Positions 22,666 through 36,984 of a stretch of 64,000 nt of DNA are shown here, piece after piece (positions within the stretch are counted from its first letter, which is position 1; each line of letters starts with the position of its first letter). A program made the translations under genes and the position numbers. Below the pieces are notes generated by a model. The model searched no databases. It had not been told where the DNA came from and saw only the letters and a list, made by a program, of their open reading frames with translations. Source of the DNA: Zanthoxylum bungeanum (taxonomy: Eukaryota; Streptophyta; Magnoliopsida; Sapindales; Rutaceae); the NCBI GenBank assembly GCA_019454045.1, contig SKCR01021135.1, positions 1 through 64,000 of the forward strand. The letters are read 5' to 3'.

Positions 22666-24295
22666 GATGCTCGGACCTGGGGGAATGTTACGTCCCCAGT
22701 CCGAAGGACTGACTCGGTGGGACGCAACCCGACCCCGAGCTGAGAACGACACTTGGACCTGAGGCAATGTTACGTCCCCAGTCCGAAGGGCTGACTCGGT
22801 GGGACGTACCCCGACCCCGAGCTGAGAAAGGTACTTGGACCTGGGGGAATGTTATGTCCCCAGTCCGAAAGGCTGACTCGGTGGGACGTACCCCGACCCC
22901 GAGCTGAGAAAGGCACTTGGACCTGGGGGAATGTTACGTCCCCAGTCCAAAGGCAGACTCGGTGGGACATCGCCCGACCCCGAGCTCTAAGAATCACTTG
23001 GTCCTGGGGGAATGTTACGTCCCCAGTCCAAAGGGCAGACTCGGTGGGACATCGCCCGACCCCGAGCTCTAAGAATCACTTGGTCCTGGGGGAATGTTAC
23101 GTCCCCAGTCCAAAGGGTAGACTCGTGGGGACATCGCCCGACCCCGAGCTGAGAACGACACTTGGACCTGAGGGAATGTTACGTCCCCAGTCCGAAGGGC
23201 TGACTCGGTGGGACGTACCCCGACCCCGAGCTGTGAAAGGCACTTGGACCTGAGGGAATGTTACGTCCCCAGTCCGAAGGGCTGACTCGGTGGGACGTAC
23301 CCCGACCCCGAGCTGTGAAAGGCACTTGGACCTGAGGGAATGTTACGTCCCCAGTCCGAAGGGCTGACTCGGTGGGACGTACCCCGACCCCGAGCTGAGA
23401 ACGACACTTGGACCTGAGGGAATGTTACGTCTCCAGTCCAAAGGCAGACTCGGTGGGACATCGCCCGACCCCGAGCTCTAAGAATCACTTGGTCCTGGGG
23501 GAATGTTACGTCCCCAGTCCAAAGGGCTGACTCGGTGGGACGTACCCCGACCCCGAGCTGTGAAAGGCACTTGGACCTGAGGGAATGTTACGTCCCCAGT
23601 CCGAAGGGCTGACTCGGTGGGACGTACCCCGACCCCGAGCTGAGAACGACACTTGGACCTGAGGGAATGTTACGTCTCCAGTCCAAAGGCAGACTCGGTG
23701 GGACATCGCCCGACCCCGAGCTCTAAGATCACTTGGTCCTGGGGGAATGTTACGTCCCCAGTCCAAAGGGCTGACTCGGTGGGACGTACCCCGACCCCGA
23801 GCTGTGAAGGCACTTGGACCTGAGGGAATGTTACGTCCCCAGTCCGAAGGGCTGACTCGGTGGGACGTACCCCGACCCCGAGCGCTGAGAACGACACTTG
23901 GACCTGAGGGAATGTTACGTCTCCAGTCCAAAGGCAGACTCGGGGTGGGACATCGCCCGACCCCGAGCTCTAAGAATCACTTGGTCCTGGGGGAATGTTA
24001 CGTCCCCAGTCCAAGGGCTGACTCGGTGGGACGTACCCCGACCCCGAGCTGTGAAAGGCACTTGGACCTGAGGGAATGTTACGTCCCCAGTCCGAAGGGC
24101 TGACTCGGTGGGACGTACCCCGACCCCGAGCTGAGAACGACACTTGGACCTGAGGGAATGTTACGTCTCCAGTCCAAAGGCAGACTCGGTGGGACATCGC
24201 CCGACCCCGAGCTCTAAGAATCACTTGGTCCTGGGGGAATGTTACGTCCCCAGTCCAAAGGGCTGACTCGGTGGGACGTATCCCGACCCGAGCTA
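22666..24295. repeat. 82-bp GC-rich minisatellite, ~20 units, with trimeric higher-order pattern
   Basis: Units begin ACTTGGACCTGAGGGAATGT and contain ACGTCCCCAGTCC and GACTCGGTGGGACGTACCCC. Each is about 82 bp. Three variants, recognised by the junctions CTGTGAAAGGC (A), CTGAGAACGAC (B) and CTCTAAGAATC (C), alternate A-B-C from about 23312 to 24295. This gives four ~245-bp trimers (A near 23312, 23557, 23802 and 24049). Each unit contains an imperfect palindrome, CTCGG..GGG with CCC..CCGAG. Open frames on both strands here are by-products of the repeat. Confidence 0.93.
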
Positions 24296-24655
24296 AATAA
24301 CCAAGCGGCCTCGGCGGAACGAAATCCAGCCCCGAACCGAATAAACAAGTGGCTTCGGCGGAACGAAATCCAGACCCGAGCCGATTAATCCCTGGGACTT
24401 ATTCAGAAGGGAAGTTAATCAACCTTCGAAGCCCTACCGAATCTGGCATGGGCGTCCCTCTGCCAGACCAGCGAAAAAATAAAAACAAAACCTTTGAAGG
24501 TAAAATCAAAAGGTGGGGGTGACTTAGCACTTGTCCCAAAGTAAAACTTTTCACAAGTGTAAACAACAGCACGGATGCCTCGAAACAGCGTCCTGCCCGA
24601 GGCCTCCAAAACACAATTCTGAATCTTTCAATTCAGTGTCCCGGCGAACCAGGAT
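24296..24655. other. TR-GAG spacer between arrays
   Basis: It has a few CGGCGGAACGAAATCCAG words shared with 25195-25300, then unique sequence. No gene was seen. Confidence 0.45.
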
Positions 24656-25085
24656 TCGGATCAGAAGAGCGTTTGAATGGTAAGGGCACATCCTCTACAC
24701 GTCGGTTCCCTGGGGATCCTGTGTATCGTATGAGGGCTCCTCCTTACCACGCTGGAGCAGGCACACGCCACAGGGGTATACGCCTCCCCGTGCTGTGTCT
24801 CTCACAGATCCGGATGATGAATGGATCAAAGAGTGTCCGGGGTACTAAGGCATATTCCTCCTTAGGCCTGGCATCACTGGAGTTAGCAATCGTCACGGGG
24901 GTGTCATCATCCCCGTGCTATGCTTTCCCACGGATCCGTTACATCGGGTGGGCAAGGATCAGAAGAGTGTTTGACACATTAAGGGCATGTTCCTCCTTAC
25001 GTTCGATAACACTGGAGTAAGCAATCGCCACAGGGGTATCATCCCTCCCTGTGCTATGCTTCTCACGGATCCTGTATACTGAGCA
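24656..25085. repeat. Degenerate ~145-bp tandem repeat, three units
   Basis: Three diverged copies each run from a GGATCAGAAGAG-like start, through CTCCTTA, a CAGGGGTAT or CGGGGGTGT word and CCGTGCT, to CACGGATCC. Confidence 0.65.
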
Positions 25086-25460
25086 TGCCCCTGAGGGCCT
25101 GAGCCAGGAGAGATGCTTGGTTCTGGGGGAATGTTTCCTTCCCCAGACCAGTGAGTATTGACTCGGTGGGACGTAACCCGACCCCGAGCCGAAAATGGCC
25201 TCGGCGGAACGAAATCCAGCCCCGAGCTGACTAACGAAGAGGCCTCGGCGGAATGCGATCCAGCCCCGAGCCGATTAATGAAGGGGCATCGGCGGAACGC
25301 TACCAGCCCCGAGCCGAAAGACGTACTTGGCTCTGGAGGAATGTTCCATCCCCAGACCAATATGTATGACTCGGTGGGACGTAACCCGACCCCGAGCCGG
25401 ATAACTGAATAGCCTCGGTGGAGCAAGGTCCAGACCCAATATGTATGACTCGGTCGCTTC
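25086..25460. repeat. Diverged relatives of the 82-bp units
   Basis: Words such as CTTGGTTCTGGGGGAATGTT, GACTCGGTGGGACGTAACCC and GACCCCGAGCCG recur with altered spacing. They look like older or founding units of the main array and lie directly downstream of gag in the sense direction. Confidence 0.65.
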
Positions 25461-25595
25461 TTTCTATATTTAGGCGCTAAGTTTGTCCCTGGTTTTTGAA
25501 TAGGTCCTTCTTTTTATGTTTTAAGAAAGTGGACGAGAACCCTTTTTGAAAATAGAATTTTTATTTATGTTTCGGGGACAAACTGCCCTTTTTTT

Positions 25596-27155
25596 TCAGT
25601 TGATTTGGCGGCCACATGCTCTTTGTCTGGTCGTCATAACTTCGTGGTCAATGTATTTGTTCAGATATCCGTTTCTTGCTAGGTCTTCCATCTGCTCTCG
25701 CAGATCTTTACATCCGTCCGTTGCATGTCCTCTGGAGTTGTGGTGTACACAATAAGCTTTTTGGTTCCTTCTGTCTGGTGGGAATCTCCTTTGGTCGGGT
25801 TCCACTAAGAGGCCTTTCCCTTGAATCTCCATGAAAATTTGTCCCAATGGTTTCTTTAGGGGAATGTATGCATCTTCCCTGACCACGTGGTTTACTTGGG
25901 TCGGCGCTCTTCTCTCCTGATTGTCCCGGTTCAGTGGCTTGAATTCTTTGTGTTTCGGGGGTGGTCTTCTGGATTCTTTTTCTGTTCGGCGTTGGGCGCC
26001 CTCCCTTGTGGTTCTATCCCTGATGTTGTTCCCTTTCCGGGACACTTTCTCTTCGTTCTCTAACGAAACGAACTTCCGGGCCACCTCCAGGGCGGTGGCG
26101 TAGTCCGGGGTGTCCTGGATCCTTAGGTAGGTCCAGAGTCTTCCGACCCTCAAGGCTCCTTTCAAGCTTTCCAGGGCTTCAGGGGATTCATACCCTCCGA
26201 CTTCGAGTACCATATTATGGTACCTTTCAATAAATATCTTCAGAGGTTCATCGTCTCCTTGCTTCATGAGCCGGAGTTCTCCAATCGTCTTTCTGGGGAC
26301 ACAAGCCCCCTTGAAGTGTCGTATGAATGACTTCTTCAGTTGTGTGAAGCTGCTGATGCTTCTTGGGGCTAAGCTCCTGTACCATAGAATGGCTGGTCCG
26401 GCCAGAGTTAGGGGGAACACTTTGCAGATGGCGTCCCCTGTTACCCCTTGCACCTCCATCAGCAGGGTGAAACTTTCAATGTGGGTTTTAGGGTCGGTAT
26501 GGCCATTGTACGTAATCATGGTCGGCATGTTAAATCTCTTCGGGAATTTCTCCGATTTTATTTCCTCCGTGAGGGGGGACTCATCTTTGACGTCCTGGAT
26601 ATCCCCTCTGTTTGCGTTGGGGTATACTCCCCATTTGACCAGCTCCTCCCGTAACCAAGATTTCATACCGCTGTCCCTGGTTCCATGCCGCCCTCTGAGG
26701 TTTCTTTTCTTTCTGCTATCTTGGGAGCGGCGTTTCTCAGGGTCGGCGTCGTCCCGCACCTCTTCGGTATGTTCTTTTCCTCTCCCCCGGGTACTGTGAG
26801 GGCTATCGTAGGAGGGATCTGGTGATGATTTGTCATCTTCCTCCTCCCATGTGTCCTCGGTTTGGGAATCCCTTTGTACTACCACGGATCTCACCCTGTA
26901 GGGTTCCCTCCTTTGAGGTCTGTCGTCTTCGCTTGTATCAACAATTCTCTTTCCTTCCGCTATCTCACTCCTTCGCCGGCTAGTCCCGGCCTCGAATTTT
27001 CCGTCCCGTGCTCCTTCCATCCTTTCCAACCGGTCTACTATGGTTTTTAGTAGAGTTTGGTTTTCCTCCCTTTCCTTCCTAAGGTTTTCCTCGATCTTTT
27101 CCATCCAGTCCGCAGCCGAGCCCCCTGATGATTGTTGGTTTCCGCCTTCCGCCAT
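25596..27155 (-). CDS. Gag polyprotein of Tat-type TR-GAG element
   Basis: This intact 519-residue frame encodes a retrotransposon Gag that assembles the particle around element RNA in the cytoplasm. It starts 31 bases after the primer site. Residues ~18-46 form a charged coiled-coil-like helix (MEKIEENLRKEREENQ). Residues ~70-170 are basic and acidic low-complexity. Residues ~200-330 hold the Retrotrans_gag core with FNMPTMITYNGHTDPKTH, FPLTLAGPAILWYRSL and LKKSFIRHFKGA. Near the end, YCVHHNSRGHATDGCKDL has the Cys-His pattern of the Tat-type nucleic-acid-binding motif. The frame then stops with no protease or polymerase downstream. Its intactness agrees with the young LTRs. Confidence 0.92.
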   Translation of the reverse strand: MAEGGNQQSSGGSAADWMEKIEENLRKEREENQTLLKTIVDRLERMEGARDGKFEAGTSRRRSEIAEGKRIVDTSEDDRPQRREPYRVRSVVVQRDSQTEDTWEEEDDKSSPDPSYDSPHSTRGRGKEHTEEVRDDADPEKRRSQDSRKKRNLRGRHGTRDSGMKSWLREELVKWGVYPNANRGDIQDVKDESPLTEEIKSEKFPKRFNMPTMITYNGHTDPKTHIESFTLLMEVQGVTGDAICKVFPLTLAGPAILWYRSLAPRSISSFTQLKKSFIRHFKGACVPRKTIGELRLMKQGDDEPLKIFIERYHNMVLEVGGYESPEALESLKGALRVGRLWTYLRIQDTPDYATALEVARKFVSLENEEKVSRKGNNIRDRTTREGAQRRTEKESRRPPPKHKEFKPLNRDNQERRAPTQVNHVVREDAYIPLKKPLGQIFMEIQGKGLLVEPDQRRFPPDRRNQKAYCVHHNSRGHATDGCKDLREQMEDLARNGYLNKYIDHEVMTTRQRACGRQIN

Positions 27156-27185
27156 TTGTCTTATTACGCGAGTTGCTTTTCGTAG

Positions 27186-27208
27186 AGTTCCCCACAGACG
27201 GCGCCAAC
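27186..27208 (-). other. TR-GAG primer-binding site
   Basis: The minus strand immediately after the 5' LTR reads TTGGCGCCGTCTGTGGGG. This is a primer site of the kind used by Tat/Ogre-type Gypsy elements to anneal a tRNA 3' end. It confirms minus-strand sense. Confidence 0.75.
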
Positions 27209-28035
27209 TGTTGACGGCGGATTTTGGTCTCAGGGTAATATAGGAATATCACCTCTGAGGGAACCCTCCTTCAACTGTGAATTTGTTTGGTTATCGGGAA
27301 CCAAAAGCAAACTTAGCGGAAAACAAGAAAATACGCCAATCAGACAAGGTGATTTAACGTGGTTCGGTGGATTTTGGATCCGACCTACGTCCACGGACAA
27401 GAACAGGGTGGTACTTTTTATTTACTCAAATACACCTCTCAGACCTCTCCTTTGCTCTTACAAATTGGAACTTTAATCCCTCACTCTTGTGATGATTTTT
27501 TAGATGCTTTCAACTTGTTTTTTTTACTTGTCCTTCTACACTCACTCTACCCTCCTATTTATAATGGTGAAGAAACCAGATTCCTATTTGTACAAGAATT
27601 CCCAATTGGAGATGGTCTCCTTTTCCTATCAGGATTCCTAGTCAAAACTATTCTCTTTTCCCATAAGGATTCCTAATCAAAACTACATTTACTTCCTTTA
27701 TCCTATTAGGATATTAACTTATTACTTTACCCCATTAAAGTAGGACAACTTATCCCTTTTCTACAAGAATATGATGTTTTATCTTCCTGAGCACGCCTCG
27801 TCATGTGCTCGGTCTTCATGAGGTCGGTCATGATAGCCATTTGAACTGAGAATGCTGCTGTCGATCTGATAATGCTCGGTCATCCGATCTCAAGTGCTCG
27901 GCCATTTAGTATAAAGTGCTCGGCCTCTTACCGTCAAGTTGTCGGGTCGGCTTTAACGGTCTCGATCACGGAGTTACCCCTTTTACCCCTGTCGTGTTGT
28001 TTAAATAACATAGTGCCCGAAAAACACCATCAACA
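27209..28035 (-). repeat. TR-GAG 5' LTR (in sense direction)
   Basis: 827 bp, TG...CA, nearly identical to 21423-22250. It ends 76 bp before the reductase start codon and is transcribed away from that gene in its own sense. Confidence 0.95.
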
Positions 28036-28040
28036 TATAC

Positions 28041-28111
28041 ATTAAATCTATCAGTCTATTTGTTTCCTCTGTGAGTGAGTGCTTGACTAAATATTTATAT
28101 GCAACAAGGAA
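28041..28111 (+). other. Residual 5' flank / leader of reductase copy 2
   Basis: 71 bases of AT-rich DNA remain between the target duplication and the ATG. No TATA box was seen here, so transcription must start from the LTR side or from a cryptic site. Confidence 0.5.
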
Positions 28112-31313
<3,202 letters not shown>

Positions 31314-31570
31314 AGGACACGGGTATTGTTCCTTCTTGATAGTTGGTACCTTGTCGCACTTTCCGCTAGCCTGTTCAGTGTTTTGTGATTGCATTTAGTT
31401 ACTGTGTTCGCGGTAAAATCATTTCATTTTGTATGTGGATTGTTAGCAGATATGTGTGAGAGAGTAAATAAAATAAGGCTTTGGTTTCCGATGTAAGAAA
31501 AAATGTATGAGACGCAGTAATTAAACAAAGATGGCTGTGATATTATTGTGAATTTGTGGTGGAATTGCCT
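31314..31570 (+). other. 3' untranslated region of reductase copy 2
   Basis: It aligns with 548-760 after copy 1 (TACCTTGTCGCACTTTCCGC and AAGATGGCTGT). No clear polyadenylation signal was singled out. Confidence 0.6.
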
Positions 31571-31908
31571 GTTTATTGATTTACTGTGATGGTTGGTGGT
31601 GCTCCTCTTTGCTTAAAGTGTCAGGACAACATACAAAGTTTTGGCCATAAAATATTTTTGACAGCATGTAAGCATGAATCACACTCAAGATCTTCATGTC
31701 GTATTAAGTTTAAGGATCACATACTAATCAATTCAAAAATATCTCCTATTGACGGTTTTGGGAATATTTATTAAAAGTGAGTCATTTAATATCTATTCTC
31801 TAATGGACACTAACAACATGTCTATACATGTTACTCTAAATTTATGGCTCATTGAGAATTCAAGAATATACTGCAGAGTGATATTTATCTATATTTATTA
31901 CAAAGATA
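31571..31908. other. AT-rich intergenic DNA
   Basis: No gene was seen. Confidence 0.4.
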
Positions 31909-32250
31909 TATGGCAAAATATTAAGCCCGGGCCCGAAATCTGTCGGGCCGGGCTCGGGCCCAACATTAAATTATTATTATTTTTTAAAAAAAATTTGAAA
32001 AAAAAAATTAATTTTTTGAAATTTTTAATACTTAAAAATGAAAAAAAAATTAAGAATTTCTATATTTTTAACCTTTTTTTTTTTAATATTAAACTTTAAA
32101 AATTTAGTTACATAAATGTATATTTTTAGGGAAAAAATAATTATAACTAAAAAAAATTATTTTTTATTATTAAAATTCGAGCTCGAATTGGGCTCGGCCC
32201 CTTAAAAAATCACTTGGGCCGGGCCCAGCCCCCGCCATCACTAGTTACAA
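31909..32250. mobile_element. Probable MITE with GGGCCCGGG-rich ends
   Basis: GC-rich ends (AAGCCCGGGCCCGAAATC on the left, GGGCCGGGCCCAGCCCC on the right) enclose an A/T homopolymer-rich centre. ATGGC near 31909 and GCCAT near 32236 could be the inverted tips. No target duplication was recognised. Confidence 0.4.
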
Positions 32251-32899
32251 CTCATTCCAAATATTTCAATATGATAAATACTCTCGATTTTTGCCAAACA
32301 TATATGTGTGTGAGTAAAATATTTAAACCTTACTGTATGAACTCTTTAGACTTCATCAGCCTAAACTCTGTAGATTGATATTAAATATGCATAATAATGC
32401 AAAATCCAACAAATGTTATATTATGGTTTTTTGTAGGAAGATTTGGAAGAACCGTGCATGATTTAATCAATTTCAAACATTTATGAGTGGTAGTCTAGGC
32501 CATGCATAAAAAGGCAACGCTGACAAAATTGTTGGTTTTTGTACAACTCAAGGACTCCTGATATATGATGCATACTTATGAAAACAGAGATCGAAGCAAA
32601 AACTTATTGGAAAATAACTAGCTCTAAAATTGATTTAGAAGCTGAATCAAAAAGAATGTAAAATTTGTTAGCGACATATTCTCAAGATGGATTTTAATGA
32701 TACAATATGAGAAGACTTTGATGCATATTAACGAGGCATTACAAAAAGATGTCGAAGCATATTGGTTGAGAAGGATGTGAAGACTCAAGCACCTATTGAA
32801 GAAAATCTTGTGTGGTATTAACTCAAAGCTCTATTTGTAAGTGAGTTGATAATTTAAGTCTCTAAACTCATAGGACATATATGCACATTCATTTAGATG
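32251..32899. other. Intergenic DNA
   Basis: No gene or clear element was seen. Confidence 0.35.
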
Positions 32900-33702
32900 T
32901 ATTAAGGTCATGTGCAAAATGCTTTTAACTTTCGAATCCTGCATTTTCTGTACTGAGACCGATATACCAATCTCCTACACTGGCATACCGGTAACTCTGT
33001 TCTGCCTTGGGCAGATTTGCATGTTCTGTGGAACCAGACTACTCCATATCGATCTCTCATATCGGCCAGCTGGAGTTTGCATAGCTACTGGAATCAGAAC
33101 GGTTCATATAAGTCCCAATACCGGTAAGCTAACCGGCATACTGGCCTCCATATCGGTCAGTAATCCGATATTGCGCTGTAATCTTCAACGGTAATATAAC
33201 CGTTACCGATCTCTGAGACCGGCATACCGGTCTTAGATAGAAAGCATGAGCAATTTTACACATTCGCTATAAATTGAGCCCCGAATTCGTTTTTGCAAGA
33301 GTCACAACACCTTCATACATTTTCTAACAAGTAAAAACAGAGAATTTACTAAACTTTCATCATCACACACTCTCAAAATCAAGCTCACACACTATACTTT
33401 CATATCATTTGTAATGATATTAAATCTTCTTATTTTTGTGAGTGCCCAAGTCATACTTTAATCTTCATTATCTAAACACTTGTGGTTGGGAAGTCCCTTG
33501 TTGAGTGGGTATAGTTAAAAGGGCAATTTATATAAAGGTTGTCAGTAAACATAAGAACAAAACTCATTGGAAAGCTTTAAGAGTGGGCCATTGGAAAATT
33601 ATTGCGTAAAGGTTTAGAGTGAACCTAGGGGACAAAAATCTTGGTTGCGAGTGAGGCATGAAAAAACTCGGTGTAAGTTGTGGGTTCAACTTAGTGGAAA
33701 GC
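32900..33702 (+). mobile_element. Copia-like LTR, left part (split by a solo LTR)
   Basis: It contains many ACCGGTAT / ATACCGGT words at 32950-33235, a TATA-like CGCTATAAATTGAG near 33268, and a downstream leader. The phrase TTAGTGGAAAGC at 33691-33702 continues as TTCAAGCGCAACTTGGAGG at 35995, showing that one element was split here. The left border was not found. Confidence 0.45.
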
Positions 33703-35989
33703 TGTTGGAGTTTTAGGCGGCAACTCGGGTAAACGCAGCGGAACGCGGGAAAACAAAATTTTCTGATTTCAATAATTTTTCTTGGGTAATTAAAATAAAT
33801 TTTTCTTGGGTAATTACTCAATACTTAAAAACTGAAATTTTTACCCAAAAATCAGATTTTTCAGTAATTACTGTTTTGCCCCAAAACTTTGTATTTTTGT
33901 CATTTTAGTCCAAAATTGTCAAATACAATTCTAATTGATTTCAAATCAAATTCCCAAAATGATTTATACATTTCTAATATATGAAAATATAATTTTCAAC
34001 TCAAAGAAATCGAATTTCCAGAATTTTCTGAATGGTCCCTAAACATTCAAGAATTTGCAATTTGGTCATTTTTGTTCAAAACATTCCAAAATCAAATCCA
34101 AAAATTCCCAAATTTAATATACATCATATATACATCAATCTCATCACATATATGAAAAACCAAAAATTTGGTGAAGGTTAAAATCCCTAATTTTATAATT
34201 TCACAAATTAACAAAATTAACACCAAATTAATTAAATTCAATACTTTAATTCAATTCCCACAACACCAAACAAGCATCACCATCATGAAACAACTCAAGA
34301 GAAATTATAGGTCAATCATGAGTGGCTAAGTAACTCTAGAATGACAACTTCCATCAATATGGCAAAAAGAAAGCTTAATAAACAATTTTAGGCATTCTTA
34401 TTCAATTTACATGCTTCCATATTTCATCCAAGTTCCCAATCATCAAAACACATCCATAAGAAAGTAGAGAATAAACTACACTACACAGGTTGAAGCTTAT
34501 GATCTTAGAAACAATTTTCGAGAAAAAGAAAGTAAGAAAATCCTTACCAAATTTCCAAAAATTCCAAGCTTTTCTTCTTTCTTTCTTTTTTCCTCTCTTT
34601 CTCTCTTTGTATTTGATTTTTTAGGGTTCTTAGATTATGACACAAAAAAAAAATAAAAATGGCCTTAAATATTTTTCCCAATAACCACGAAAAATAGGAA
34701 AAATAATAGCCATTTATTTTATATTTTTGTTTCAATTAATGGAAAATGATTTAATAAATATTTATGGTTATAAATCATGAAAATATTTGATGTTTATCAC
34801 AAATAAACCAATTAAATCATGCCATTCCAACCAATCAAAATTGGCCAAGAAAACCAATCAAATAAAGCCATTTAGCTTACTTTAATTAAAGTAAACTAGA
34901 TATTAAATATTTATTAATTTAATTATTTAACATTTAAATAATCAAATAATTAAATACAAATATCTTAAATATATGTATTATATTTACATTAAATAATCAA
35001 AATACATATATTAATAATAAATGTCAAATATCATAATTCGATATTTAATAAATGACCGATAAGATCTCAAAAGCATGTATCTTTGTTTAACCGTTAAACG
35101 ATTTATAAATAATCATTATTATTTATAAAAGTTGTCATAGTTCCCTACAAGTATATCTCATTAGTGAGACTCTATAGGTTTAGGCATATCCATCACATGT
35201 ATCCAGATTATCCCAAAGATATAGATATAAACGTCAAATCTTTTTATGTATAATCCTTTCGATGATTCTATTAGCAATCTCTTAAATAACACTTAGAACT
35301 GATTTCTACAGTGTACCACGGGCCCATGGATTTATCAGATTGCTAATTCCAGAATTAATACCTATGTTATGTACATAGAGCTGTCGGATCCTATCTTGAT
35401 ACGCACATGATATCATGAGGATCAGTCCACACCCAACGAACAGACGGAGGTCTCATCTAAATAGATCGGTGACGTGACTGCCATCAAAGTGTGGATGATA
35501 CCTCATACATCCACAGTGGTATCTCAAGTTGAAGGATCACTATGCTCACTCAACCCGAGAAGATTCTTATTGACGTTGGTGTACCATCTGTTAATAATCT
35601 TCAGTGAGTCGTTCAGTGTTTATCCGATATAAACACCTACGTGTCTATATGAGTCTCCCGAGACTCATGGTTCATTGAGAAATCATTAGAATCCAACATT
35701 CCAATATACGACACATACAGGTCTCAGCGGGTTACAAACTGACCAAGTAAGTGTAAACCTTGATCAGGGACAGTTAAAGAATGATACTGTTATGATACTG
35801 CTCAATGTCAGTTGCGACGCTTTTGCAACTGTATCAGAACCAATCAATCTATGGTCATTTACGTCTTTACCATATAATAAAAGAAATTATATTACATAAA
35901 CTATTTATTTTATTCATTAATAAAATATACGCAAGAGTATTTACAAGGAAATACATAAGAAATTGGCGCTCAGAGCACCAACCCTAACA
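33703..35989 (-). mobile_element. Solo LTR, 2,287 bp, probable copia type, minus sense
   Basis: It begins TGTTGGAGTTTTAGG and ends ACCAACCCTAACA on the + strand (TG...CA). A perfect AAAGC duplication lies on both sides (33698-33702 and 35990-35994). There is no coding region or second LTR, so it is a solo LTR left by LTR-LTR recombination. On the minus strand it starts TGTTAGGGTTGGTGCTCTGA, a copia-like LTR beginning. Confidence 0.85.
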
Positions 35990-35994
35990 AAAGC

Positions 35995-36290
35995 TTCAAG
36001 CGCAACTTGGAGGAGTGGACGTAGGCACTATTAGCCGAACCATTATTAATAACCATGTCAATTTATCTTTCCTTGCTCTTTTAATTATCACAAGTTATAT
36101 TTTATAGTTGCATATCATTTAGCAACTTGCATTTTGATAATATATTGTGAATGAGAAATTGATTGTTAACCTTATTTGGTAAAGCTACAAATTTAGTAGC
36201 ATAAAATCGAAAAGATTTATATTTCCACAATATTAGGCCATTACCTAATTCAACCCCTCTTGGGTATATAGAAATGTGTTTTTTGTGTGC
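35995..36290 (+). mobile_element. Copia-like LTR, right part
   Basis: It continues the element cut at 33702 (TTCAAGCGCAACTTGGAGG). The stretch CTAATTCAACCCCTCTTGGG near 36246 resembles the 3' end of copia LTRs. The right border is approximate. Confidence 0.45.
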
Positions 36291-36627
36291 TTATAGGCAG
36301 TTTCAACATCAGTAATTGTTTAATGATATTGGAAAAAGAATACTAAAGTAAGAATATAAGCTTTTCTGCCAGATAAGATTTTAAGATATCATTTCATTGC
36401 CCAGCAGCATTGCTTGCAGCTTTCAAATCCACAATTAGAGGTGCATTTACATCTTTTGGTATGGTGTTTTATGAGCTTATCAGATAGCGTATACGATAGC
36501 ATTTAAATGTTATTCCAAAGACATAGTTAATGATAATTTATATTCTCACAAAATTAAACCGCACAAACACAAAATTATTTTTCTATGCTAGCTTATACTC
36601 TAGGGTATATTTCATATCTTATAAACT
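36291..36627. other. Intergenic DNA
   Basis: No gene was seen. Confidence 0.35.
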
Positions 36628-36984
36628 AGTTTATGTAGGAAACGTTTTCCCTCGCGCAGCGGAAGCGGCTTAAGGCATCGGGGATCGATTTTGAAAATTT
36701 TTCTTCCCTTCTCAGCATAATCTTGAATTTTTCTGCCAAAAATTCATATCTGAACAGTCGTCATTTACCTCTCATATGCGCATGGTATTAGAGTGTGTCT
36801 GTTTGTGTTCTGTTCTTGTGAATGCATGTTGTTTTAATATTGATAACACACGCTTGCGCCACCCATGCTCCTCCTTCAATCAACATGCATGATCCATGAA
36901 TATGATCAACCCTTTGATCATTAATTCGCCCCTTTGATCATGACAACACATGTGCACGCTTTGATCAATCACTATAAAAATTAT

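Larger units (their letters stand above)
21423..28035 (-). mobile_element. Young gag-only Tat-type LTR retrotransposon (TR-GAG), minus sense
   Basis: A 6.6-kb element with LTRs at 21423-22250 and 27209-28035. Both begin TGTTGACGG and end CATCAACA, and a perfect TATAC duplication lies on each side (21418-21422 and 28036-28040). The two LTRs differ at only two places that I found: one substitution near 21957 / 27732 and one base missing near 27967. The insertion is therefore very recent. Its only coding region is a gag on the minus strand. Protease, reverse transcriptase and integrase are absent, so it must depend on a related autonomous Tat element. The 3' untranslated part carries two tandem-repeat arrays. 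Confidence 0.93.

Noticed and set aside
22770..24224. Several open frames on both strands (75-141 codons) with repeated Arg/Gly/Pro/Ser words
   Set aside because: They follow the 82-bp repeat on both strands and have no domain. They are by-products of a GC-rich tandem array.
22666..24295. Regular repeats resembling a CRISPR array
   Set aside because: Units are contiguous with no unique spacers, and the setting is a plant LTR retrotransposon.
26266..26799. 177-codon + strand frame opposite gag
   Set aside because: It is an antisense shadow of the intact gag on the minus strand.
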